DNA from: an uncultured Bacillota bacterium
Lineage (GTDB): Bacteria > Bacillota > Clostridia > Peptostreptococcales > Anaerovoracaceae
DNA: 7,654 nt
Assembly (NCBI GenBank): GCA_949287115.1
Contig: CASEFF010000041.1
Span: forward strand, 1 to 7,654
Direction: 5' to 3'
Below, piece after piece: positions 1-5,436 of the stretch; the first letter of the stretch is position 1, and every line of letters starts with the position of its first letter. Under the pieces are notes generated by a model that saw only the letters and a program-made list of their open reading frames with translations, had not been told where the DNA came from and made no database searches. Position numbers and translations under genes: made by a program.

Positions 1-465
1 CAGAAAGACCAGCACTACGGCTTTTTTGCTGTTGAGAGTCTCCAGCATCTTCTGTATCTTCTCTTCGCCGAAAATGAGGTGCATGGCGTCATGTCCCAGT
101 ATTCGGGCTACATAATATGTGATTATGGTGCCTAAAAATGCTCCTATTAGCGAATACAGGTATCCCGGCCAGAAACCGTACATGTATCCGGCGGCGAACT
201 GGAGCCACTGACCCGGTATTATACATATCACGATCTGCAATATCTGTGAGCCCATATATATGAACACGCTCTCCGCCCTGTACTCGAAAAAGAACGCTTC
301 TATGCTGTCCTTACTGGAAAACACGCTGATGATGTCGCGGTGGAAAAAATAGATATAGAGCGGTATGCCTATGACGATCACTATCAGCAGAGCCAGCTTC
401 AGTATGGCGCTCACCACCTTGAAGCGTTTTCTCATTATTTTCTTCTTTTCTGTTGATATGCTCAT
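1..465 (-). CDS. TVP38/TMEM64-family (VTT/DedA-like) membrane protein, 3' end outside window
   Basis: The first 155 residues of an integral membrane protein are visible; the gene runs off the left edge still in frame. A basic cytosolic N-terminus (KKK, RKR within residues 7-14) is followed by a hydrophobic helix at about 20-41. After a polar stretch comes a second hydrophobic part (about 66-83) leading into IIPGQWLQFAAGYMYG (82-97). The glycine-rich core GAFLGTIITYYVARILG (108-124) is typical of the VTT domain (SNARE-associated/DedA-like family). The family is linked to lipid scrambling or membrane homeostasis in other organisms, but the substrate here is unknown. The ATG at 465 is preceded by TGAGGTGA (475-468) at good spacing, which favours it over the ATG at residue 11. 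Isoleucine codons are 16 AUA, 6 AUC and 1 AUU. It lies 47 nt after the lyase-family gene, separated by a hairpin, and is probably the next cistron. Confidence 0.85.
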   Translation of the reverse strand, partial: MSISTEKKKIMRKRFKVVSAILKLALLIVIVIGIPLYIYFFHRDIISVFSSKDSIEAFFFEYRAESVFIYMGSQILQIVICIIPGQWLQFAAGYMYGFWPGYLYSLIGAFLGTIITYYVARILGHDAMHLIFGEEKIQKMLETLNSKKAVVLVFL

Positions 466-467
466 TT

Positions 468-475
468 TCACCTCA
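468..475 (-). promoter_or_regulatory. Ribosome binding site of the TVP38-like gene
   Basis: TGAGGTGA on the minus strand ends 2 nt before the ATG at 465, with the GAGG core 6 nt from the start. It decides the start codon against the second methionine at residue 11. It sits directly downstream of the intergenic hairpin, so folding upstream could influence access to it. Confidence 0.6.
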
Positions 476-484
476 TAAGTCAAA

Positions 485-505
485 GAGAGGCCCGAAGGAC
501 CCCTC
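485..505 (-). terminator. UUCG-capped hairpin between the lyase-family gene and the TVP38-like gene
   Basis: Read on the minus strand, GAGGGG-U-CC pairs with GGCCUCUC around a UUCG loop. This gives 8 base pairs (one G-U) with a single bulged U, closed by the very stable C(UUCG)G tetraloop. It starts 7 nt after the stop codon of the lyase-family gene. Only three U residues follow (484-482), and the Shine-Dalgarno of the next gene begins about 10 nt later. It may be a weak or partial terminator, an mRNA 3'-end stabiliser, or a structure that lowers expression of the distal gene. A full rho-independent terminator is not supported, because the U tract is short. Confidence 0.4.
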
Positions 506-512
506 ATCTGCG

Positions 513-1808
513 TCAGCCTATAGTTAAGAGTCCCTTATCGTACATTTCCTGCAGCGCCTTGATGACTCCGAATTTTGAATGTTCGTATGTGAGACCGCCC
601 TGAAAATACACGATATAGGGAGGTCTTATCGGTGCGTCGGCCGAAAGCTCTATGGAAGAGCCCTGTACGAATGCACCTGCCGCCATTATGACGGGATCTT
701 CATATCCAGGCATGTCCCACGGCTCCGGCGACACCTGTGAATCAACAGGTGCAGCTGCCTGTATGCCCTTGCAGAACGCTATGACGCCTTCCGGCGTACC
801 AAGCTTCACGGCCTGTATTATATCGCTCCTTATGTCATCCGCTTTCGGGCAGACGTCGTATCCCATGAGTTCAAAGGCTCTGGCACAGAGTATGGCGCCC
901 TTGACGGCACCGTTGACAGTTTTCGGCGCGATAAAGAGACCCTGCAGCATCGTCCTCGTCTGTCCGAAGGTAAGACCGCATTCTCCGCCTATGCCCGGCG
1001 ATGTCATCCTGTAGGATATCTTATCGATCAGATCCTGTCTGCCGGCGATATATCCTCCCGTGAGGGCAAGACCGCCGCCCGGGTTCTTTATAAGGGATCC
1101 GGCAACAACATCGGCGCCCACATCGGTAGGCTCCTTTGTATGGAGGAATTCACCGTAGCAGTTGTCCACCATACATACTATGTCGGGGTTTACGGATTTC
1201 ACGAACCCTGCCCACTCCTCTATCTCCTCTATGGATATCGCCTTTCGCCAGCCGTATCCCGTTGCACGCTGGAGCGTTATCATCCTGGTCTTTTCGCTGA
1301 TGGCTTCCCCGAGGGCATCGAGATCTATCCTGCCGTCGGCAGTGAGCTCCACCTGCTTGTATGAAACGCCGTACTCACGGAGGGAGCCCTTGCCTTCGCC
1401 TCTTATCCCTATGACTTCTTCCAGAGTGTCATAAGGAGCCCCCGTACAGTATATCAGTTCGTCTCCCGGTCTCAGTATACCCATGAGCGTCAGCGTCAGC
1501 GCATGGGTGCCGTTGACAATTATGGGCCTTACGAGTGCAGCCTCGGTATGAAATATATCGGCGTAGACCCTTTCCGTGGCCTCTCTGCCGGGATCATCGT
1601 ATCCGTAACCCGTGTTCCACGAAAAATGCATGTCCCTTATGCCGTTTTTCTGGAAAGCGTCCAGCACCTTGTACTGGTTGTACGTCATGATATCATCGAG
1701 ATCATCGAACAGAGCCGAGACCGACTCCTCGCTCCTGTCGATGAGGTCCAGCACGTCTTTTGATATGTTGAATTCCCCGGTAAGCAATCTGTATGTATTG
1801 TCTTTCAT
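513..1808 (-). CDS. Methionine gamma-lyase family protein (PLP fold type I, 'aluminum resistance' family)
   Basis: This is a 431-residue PLP-dependent enzyme of the family formerly called aluminum resistance protein (YnbB-like), distantly related to cystathionine/methionine gamma-lyases. Visible landmarks are FSWNTGYGYDDPGRE (62-76), the cofactor-contacting VNGTHALTLTLMG (98-110), MVDNCYGEF (213-221) with D215 as the likely pyridine-nitrogen aspartate, and GSLIKNPGGG (237-246) with K241 as the likely Schiff-base lysine. TSPGIGGECG (269-278) and FQGGLTYEH (402-410) are also typical. The length fits the family and the gene looks intact. The true substrate is not established for most members, so sulfur amino acid cleavage should be read as the family name, not a proven activity. 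The ATG at 1808 has GAGGAG 5 nt upstream. The gene starts 11 nt after the GLUG-protein stop codon, so co-transcription is very likely. In many Firmicutes this gene lies near miaA and hfq, which supports an ancestral operon position. Confidence 0.93.
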   Translation of the reverse strand: MKDNTYRLLTGEFNISKDVLDLIDRSEESVSALFDDLDDIMTYNQYKVLDAFQKNGIRDMHFSWNTGYGYDDPGREATERVYADIFHTEAALVRPIIVNGTHALTLTLMGILRPGDELIYCTGAPYDTLEEVIGIRGEGKGSLREYGVSYKQVELTADGRIDLDALGEAISEKTRMITLQRATGYGWRKAISIEEIEEWAGFVKSVNPDIVCMVDNCYGEFLHTKEPTDVGADVVAGSLIKNPGGGLALTGGYIAGRQDLIDKISYRMTSPGIGGECGLTFGQTRTMLQGLFIAPKTVNGAVKGAILCARAFELMGYDVCPKADDIRSDIIQAVKLGTPEGVIAFCKGIQAAAPVDSQVSPEPWDMPGYEDPVIMAAGAFVQGSSIELSADAPIRPPYIVYFQGGLTYEHSKFGVIKALQEMYDKGLLTIG

Positions 1809-1813
1809 TTTAT

Positions 1814-1819
1814 CTCCTC
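1814..1819 (-). promoter_or_regulatory. Ribosome binding site of the lyase-family gene
   Basis: GAGGAG on the minus strand lies 5 nt before the ATG at 1808. It begins immediately after the TAA stop (1822-1820) of the GLUG protein gene, so a ribosome ending on the upstream cistron would cover this site. This suggests linked translation of the two genes. Confidence 0.7.
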
Positions 1820-3376
1820 TTAGTCGTCCTGACCTTCCAGTTCGTCCATCGATCTACTATACGATATGATAGCGTCGTTCACGTAGTTTTCAAGTGAAAA
1901 GAATCTGACGATACTGTGTCCGTAGGAAGGATTTTCCGTATTGTTCGTGGCGTATTCGTCGAGCTTCTTCTGTGCTTCCTTCGAAACACCTTCTATGTAG
2001 ACCTTCTCATCATCCTCTACAGGCTCCTGCCATATGAGTACGGGATATCCGCTGTTGCCGTATATGCCGTCGTCGCTCTTGAAGAGGTGCGGCATGCTGG
2101 ATATTATGCTGTTGAATCCCGTGCCGGATATGGCGGTGGCTGCGTCGCTCACATATCTGTCGCCCGTGTTGTCAACGAGCCCTATCCCCTCGGAAAACCT
2201 TCCGCTCGGATAATAGTTGTTGCTCATGAACCTCTTGCTGAAATTCCCCGAATCGTTCACGTAATAACCTATCACGCCGCCGCTGACATCGGCATCGAGA
2301 GCCAGCGCGGAATTGTAGCAGTTTCTCACCGTTACTCCCGCAGTACCGACGATGCCCACGACTCCGCCGGCATAGGAATCGGCCATGCCCTTTATCGTGC
2401 CCTTATCCGTTATGTTTATCTCTCCCGTGTTATAGCAGCCGTTTATCTCGGCGCCCTCAGCGTTGGAATATCCCACAACGCCGCCGGTGGCCTCCGTGTT
2501 CGACACTATCTTGCCCTGATTGAATGAATCGGTTACCTTTGAAGCTGCGGAAACGGAACGGCCTGCGACACCGCCTGTACCGAATGTACCGACGCCACGT
2601 CTCGATGACGACACTTCTCCTCTGTTACCGCACTTATCGATGACGCCGCCGTAGTTTTCTCCGACTACGCCGCCTACCCTGTAAGTACCTGATATGTCAC
2701 CTGTATTTATACACGATTCGACTCTGCCGCCAGTGTTGTTGCCCACGATGCCGCCCGTTTTGGACTTGGCCGATATCTTTACATCCGAAGTGCATCCCGA
2801 CACTACGCCCGTCGATGCCAGTATACCGGCTACGGCTCCGCAGTTACCTGCTCCCGACTTTATATTTCCCTCAACATTTAGATCCTTAACGGTCCCGACA
2901 AGGTATCCGAAAAGTCCCGATGCGCCGGAATTCACGCTTATATCGAGCCCGCTGATGGTGTGTCCGTTACCGTCGAACGTCCCCTCAAAATATGATGCTC
3001 CTCCGGTGCCGATGGGGATCCACTGGTTTGTCAGCTTAATATCGTCGGTCAGTACGAATGTCACATCCTCGAAATTCTCGATCCTCGTAGGCTTCCACTT
3101 TTCAACCTGCTCCTCGTTGACGAGGCTGGCCAGTCCCATGAGTTCCGATTCCGTGGAAATTTCATATCTCTTCTTCGGGTTTTCATAATCGAACCACGAC
3201 GTGTCCTTTTCCACGTATTGCGGTATTTCTTCGCCGTTTTCATCGTATGCGGCGTTATCGCTTTCGTACATATCGCCGTATCCGTCCGTATATACATCGG
3301 CAAATGAAACAGGCGCTGCAGCGATGGAGCTCGCCGCGAATATCGCCGCTAGAGATAATATTACTGATCGTCTCAT
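1820..3376 (-). CDS. Exported GLUG-repeat protein of unknown function
   Basis: I place the start at 3376, giving 518 residues. A classic signal peptide then begins at residue 1: MRR, a hydrophobic core SVILSLAAIFAASSIAAA, and a probable cut after SFA (residue 26). The mature N-terminus is acidic and tyrosine-rich (27-70). A typical GLUG entry module follows: ISTESELMGLASLVNEE, FEGTFDGNGHTISGL (130-144), GLFG (154-157) and GTVKDLNVEG (161-170). Seven glycine motifs (G-[AG]-[VI]-[AVI]-G) then recur at about 180, 208, 235, 268, 298, 337 and 366, five of them followed by a C-x-N/G-type turn or a variant of it. A closing module (GFNSIISSMPHLF, YPVLIWQ) and a charged 50-60-residue tail follow. No LPXTG motif, SLH domain or C-terminal membrane helix is visible, so it is probably secreted or loosely wall-bound. 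Such repeats occur in Firmicutes surface proteins and are often called adhesin-like, but no activity can be assigned. Its start overlaps the stop of the recombinase gene. Confidence 0.88.
   Translation of the reverse strand: MRRSVILSLAAIFAASSIAAAPVSFADVYTDGYGDMYESDNAAYDENGEEIPQYVEKDTSWFDYENPKKRYEISTESELMGLASLVNEEQVEKWKPTRIENFEDVTFVLTDDIKLTNQWIPIGTGGASYFEGTFDGNGHTISGLDISVNSGASGLFGYLVGTVKDLNVEGNIKSGAGNCGAVAGILASTGVVSGCTSDVKISAKSKTGGIVGNNTGGRVESCINTGDISGTYRVGGVVGENYGGVIDKCGNRGEVSSSRRGVGTFGTGGVAGRSVSAASKVTDSFNQGKIVSNTEATGGVVGYSNAEGAEINGCYNTGEINITDKGTIKGMADSYAGGVVGIVGTAGVTVRNCYNSALALDADVSGGVIGYYVNDSGNFSKRFMSNNYYPSGRFSEGIGLVDNTGDRYVSDAATAISGTGFNSIISSMPHLFKSDDGIYGNSGYPVLIWQEPVEDDEKVYIEGVSKEAQKKLDEYATNNTENPSYGHSIVRFFSLENYVNDAIISYSRSMDELEGQDD
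2267..2839 (-). repeat. Degenerate GLUG-type repeat array inside the exported protein gene
   Basis: Seven imperfect units of about 27-39 codons each open with a glycine motif, mostly GG-V/I-x-G. At DNA level they share short GC-rich cores; for example acgccgccg on the plus strand appears at 2274-2282, 2478-2486 and 2643-2651, with variants near 2569, 2667 and 2750. The units are too diverged for easy slippage but could still allow gain or loss of repeats over evolutionary time. Confidence 0.75.
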
Positions 3377-4515
3377 TATTGATGCTTCCTTTCCTTTCTT
3401 TCCAGTTCCCATTCCATATCGTTTACAAGATCTCTCTTGACGTTCATCCTGTGGTTGGCGTACAGCTGGGTCGTCGTCACCTGTTCGTGATCCAGCAGCG
3501 CCTGGACATCGAATATCGAATTGCCCCTTCCTATAAGGCTGGTGGCCGCCGTCGCTCTCAGCTTGTGAGGACTGTATCCGGCTCTCCTTGACGTTTCCAT
3601 GCCTATGGAGGTGTATTTCTTCACCAGCTCACGTATCTGCCTTTCTGTCATCCTCTTTCCCTGCAGCGACAGGAAAAGGGCGTCTCTGTTTATCTCGTCC
3701 AGAGTGCTGTCATCGGCCCGCTCGTTTTCGATATAATCCGAGACCGCCTGTGTCACCGATTCGTTGAGAGGCATCACCGCCTCCTTATCACGTTTTCTGT
3801 ATATCTTGAACTCGCCTCTTGAAAAATTGAAGGACGATACGTTGAGCTGCTGCAGCTCGAAAAGCCTGAGACCGTATGTCAAAAAGAGAATCAGTATCGC
3901 CTTGTCCCTCTTCTTCGTCTTCTTCCAGTACTGGCGCTCCTTCTCGGTAAGGTGTTCGCCCGTCGATACGGCATCCAGCATCACCATGACTTCGTTGTCC
4001 TGCAGAGCCTTTATCTCGCGTTCTCCCGCTTTGGGGACCCGTATGGGGTCGAACCCGTCCGTTATGTTCTTTTCCACCAGCTCATCCCTGTAAAGCTGCT
4101 TGAACATGACGGAAAGCGACGATTTCTTTCGCGCCAGCGTCCTGTTGCTGTTTTCGTACACGACGATGTCGCCGTCCCTTTCAACGGTGTATCTCCTGCA
4201 GTAATCCAGGAACATGTTCACGTCGATGGCTTTTATCTCGTTGAATTCCGAAAGCTTTATACCGGATATGTCTTCGGCTTCCGTAAGGCCCGTCTCGTTC
4301 ACCAGATAACGGCAGAACGCCCGGATATCCCTGAGGTATGAAAGCCTCGTCCGCGGCAGCACGTTGCCTCTCAGATATGAGAAAAATCCTCTGAGAAACG
4401 AAGGCAGCGTCTTTTCGATCTCCTCGCATTCGGATATGATCTCGTGTTCCCGCATGACCACGTTGTCGGGTCGGTCGCTCTTGTTGTGCAGTTTTACACG
4501 CTTCTTCTCACCCAT
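3376..4515 (-). CDS. Tyrosine recombinase/integrase (Xer-like, all catalytic residues present)
   Basis: This 379-residue site-specific DNA recombinase has an N-terminal SAM-like core-binding domain (about 38-150, including FLRGFFSYLRGN and RTLARKKSSLSVMFKQLY) and a C-terminal catalytic domain (about 168-360). The full catalytic set can be read: R217 (YGLRLFEL), K241 (YRKRDKEAVMPL), H317 and R320 (SPHKLRATAAT), H343 (LLDHEQVTTTQLY) and nucleophile Y352. The spacings R-to-K 24, H-to-H 26 and H-to-Y 9 equal those I recall for E. coli XerD (R148, K172, H244, R247, H270, Y279). At 379 residues it is longer than the roughly 300 of XerC/XerD, with a charged N-terminal extension of about 35 residues and a basic C-terminal tail. 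The ATG at 4515 lies inside miaA (22-nt overlap) behind a strong GGAGGAAG. Substrate sites are unknown; it may be a resident chromosomal recombinase rather than a mobile integrase, since no att repeats, tRNA or cargo genes are nearby. Confidence 0.93.
   Translation of the reverse strand: MGEKKRVKLHNKSDRPDNVVMREHEIISECEEIEKTLPSFLRGFFSYLRGNVLPRTRLSYLRDIRAFCRYLVNETGLTEAEDISGIKLSEFNEIKAIDVNMFLDYCRRYTVERDGDIVVYENSNRTLARKKSSLSVMFKQLYRDELVEKNITDGFDPIRVPKAGEREIKALQDNEVMVMLDAVSTGEHLTEKERQYWKKTKKRDKAILILFLTYGLRLFELQQLNVSSFNFSRGEFKIYRKRDKEAVMPLNESVTQAVSDYIENERADDSTLDEINRDALFLSLQGKRMTERQIRELVKKYTSIGMETSRRAGYSPHKLRATAATSLIGRGNSIFDVQALLDHEQVTTTQLYANHRMNVKRDLVNDMEWELERKERKHQ
3385..3391 (-). promoter_or_regulatory. 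Ribosome binding site and TAATG junction fixing the GLUG-protein start
   Basis: AAGGAAG on the minus strand lies 8 nt before the ATG at 3376-3374. The recombinase stop TAA (3378-3376) shares its last A with this ATG. The site favours 3376 over an in-frame ATG at 3412, which has no Shine-Dalgarno and would put 12 charged or polar residues before the signal peptide. The layout predicts coupled translation of recombinase and exported protein. Confidence 0.75.
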
Positions 4516-5432
4516 GAGATCACTTCCTCCACCGCTTCCTCATCGCTGCCGAAATCGGAGATATTGCACCATTTCATTTTATCATATCTTCTAAACCAGG
4601 TTAACTGTTTTTTAGCGTAATGGCGCGTGTTTTTTTTGATGTTGTCTATCGCCTCGTCCCTTGAGCACAGACCGTCGAAATGATCGATGATCTCCTTGTA
4701 GCCTATGCCCTTCATCGAGATGTTTTCGGAAGTCAGTCCCATGTCGTAAAGAGCCCTGACTTCTTCAAAGAGGCCCTCCTCCACCAGCACGTCGACTCTC
4801 TTGTTTATCCTGTCATAAAGCTCGCCTCTGTCGCGCGTAAGTCCTATGAGCAGGAAATCGTGATCGGCGTTCTCGCGGCTTATATCGCTGAACTGACGCA
4901 CGGATCCTTCGCCTTCCCTGAGGCGCTCCAGCGCCCTTATTATCTTCTTCGTATTGTTGGGATGGATCAGTGAAGCGGCTCTTTCATCGCTCTTTTCCAG
5001 CATCTCGTGCAGGGCGGCGCTGCCGTCTCTCTCCGCTATGGCTTCAAGCTCCTTCCTGTACGAATCGTCTTCCGGCACCGATGAAAAATCCATATCGTAC
5101 AGCAGCGAGTTGAGGTAAAGTCCCGTCCCGCCGCAGACTATGGGCAGCCGTCCCCGGGAGATTATGTCATCTATTGCGTCGTTGGCCATGTGCTGATATC
5201 TCGCCACGGAAAAATCCTCACGGGGATCTATAACGTCGACCAGATGATGTCTCGCCCTTGCCATTTCCTCCCGTGTCGGTTTTGCGCTGCCTATATCCAT
5301 ATATTTATAGAGCTGCATGGAGTCGCATGAGACGATCTCACCGTCGAACTCTTCCGCTATCCTTATGGCGAAGCCGGTCTTGCCCACCGCTGTGGGTCCT
5401 GCCAGCGCCACCGCTTTTTTCCTTTCCTTCAA
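4494..5432 (-). CDS. miaA: tRNA dimethylallyltransferase
   Basis: MiaA transfers a dimethylallyl group from DMAPP to N6 of adenosine 37 in tRNAs that read U-starting codons, the first step toward ms2i6A. The 312 residues match the usual family length. Visible motifs are the P-loop GPTAVGKT (12-19), SCDSMQLYKYMDIGSAKP (35-52) with D37 as the likely catalytic aspartate, HHLVDVIDP (62-70), GGTGLYLNSL (101-110), KGIGYKEI (241-248) and TRHYAKKQLTWFRRY (269-283). Translation starts at a TTG (5432-5430): no in-frame ATG lies upstream nearby, the first internal Met is beyond the P-loop, and AAGAGGG sits 9 nt before it. It begins 4 nt after the mutL stop and ends 22 nt inside the recombinase gene. The mutL-miaA adjacency is common in Firmicutes. 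Confidence 0.97.
   Translation of the reverse strand: MKERKKAVALAGPTAVGKTGFAIRIAEEFDGEIVSCDSMQLYKYMDIGSAKPTREEMARARHHLVDVIDPREDFSVARYQHMANDAIDDIISRGRLPIVCGGTGLYLNSLLYDMDFSSVPEDDSYRKELEAIAERDGSAALHEMLEKSDERAASLIHPNNTKKIIRALERLREGEGSVRQFSDISRENADHDFLLIGLTRDRGELYDRINKRVDVLVEEGLFEEVRALYDMGLTSENISMKGIGYKEIIDHFDGLCSRDEAIDNIKKNTRHYAKKQLTWFRRYDKMKWCNISDFGSDEEAVEEVISWVRRSV
4523..4530 (-). promoter_or_regulatory. Ribosome binding site of the recombinase gene, inside miaA
   Basis: GGAGGAAG on the minus strand lies within the miaA coding sequence, with its GGAGG core 10 nt before the recombinase ATG at 4515. It is among the strongest Shine-Dalgarno sequences in the window. It supports the overlapping start and suggests the recombinase is translated well whenever the miaA message is made. 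Confidence 0.7.
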
Positions 5433-5436
5433 TCTG

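Noticed and set aside
1916..2527. Plus-strand open frame of 203 codons opposite the GLUG gene
   Set aside because: It is antisense to a clear coding gene, is rich in V, A, Y and R as expected for the complement of glycine-rich repeats, and has no recognisable domain. Likely a shadow frame.
2267..2839. Tandem repeat array resembling CRISPR at low resolution
   Set aside because: The periodicity is in protein-coding glycine repeats of variable length. The DNA units are neither identical nor separated by unique spacers of constant size.
3377..3412. Upstream ATG at 3412 as the start of the GLUG protein
   Set aside because: It lacks a Shine-Dalgarno and adds 12 charged or polar residues before an otherwise ideal signal peptide. 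The ATG at 3376 has AAGGAAG at good spacing.
1820..4515. Integrated mobile element (recombinase plus cargo)
   Set aside because: No tRNA, att-like direct repeats, transfer, replication or phage genes are visible, and the boundaries are precise gene overlaps rather than insertion scars.
1809..4530. Invertible promoter or phase-variation switch controlled by the neighbouring recombinase
   Set aside because: The genes overlap or lie 11 nt apart, leaving no room for a switch, and I saw no inverted repeat pair flanking the GLUG gene.
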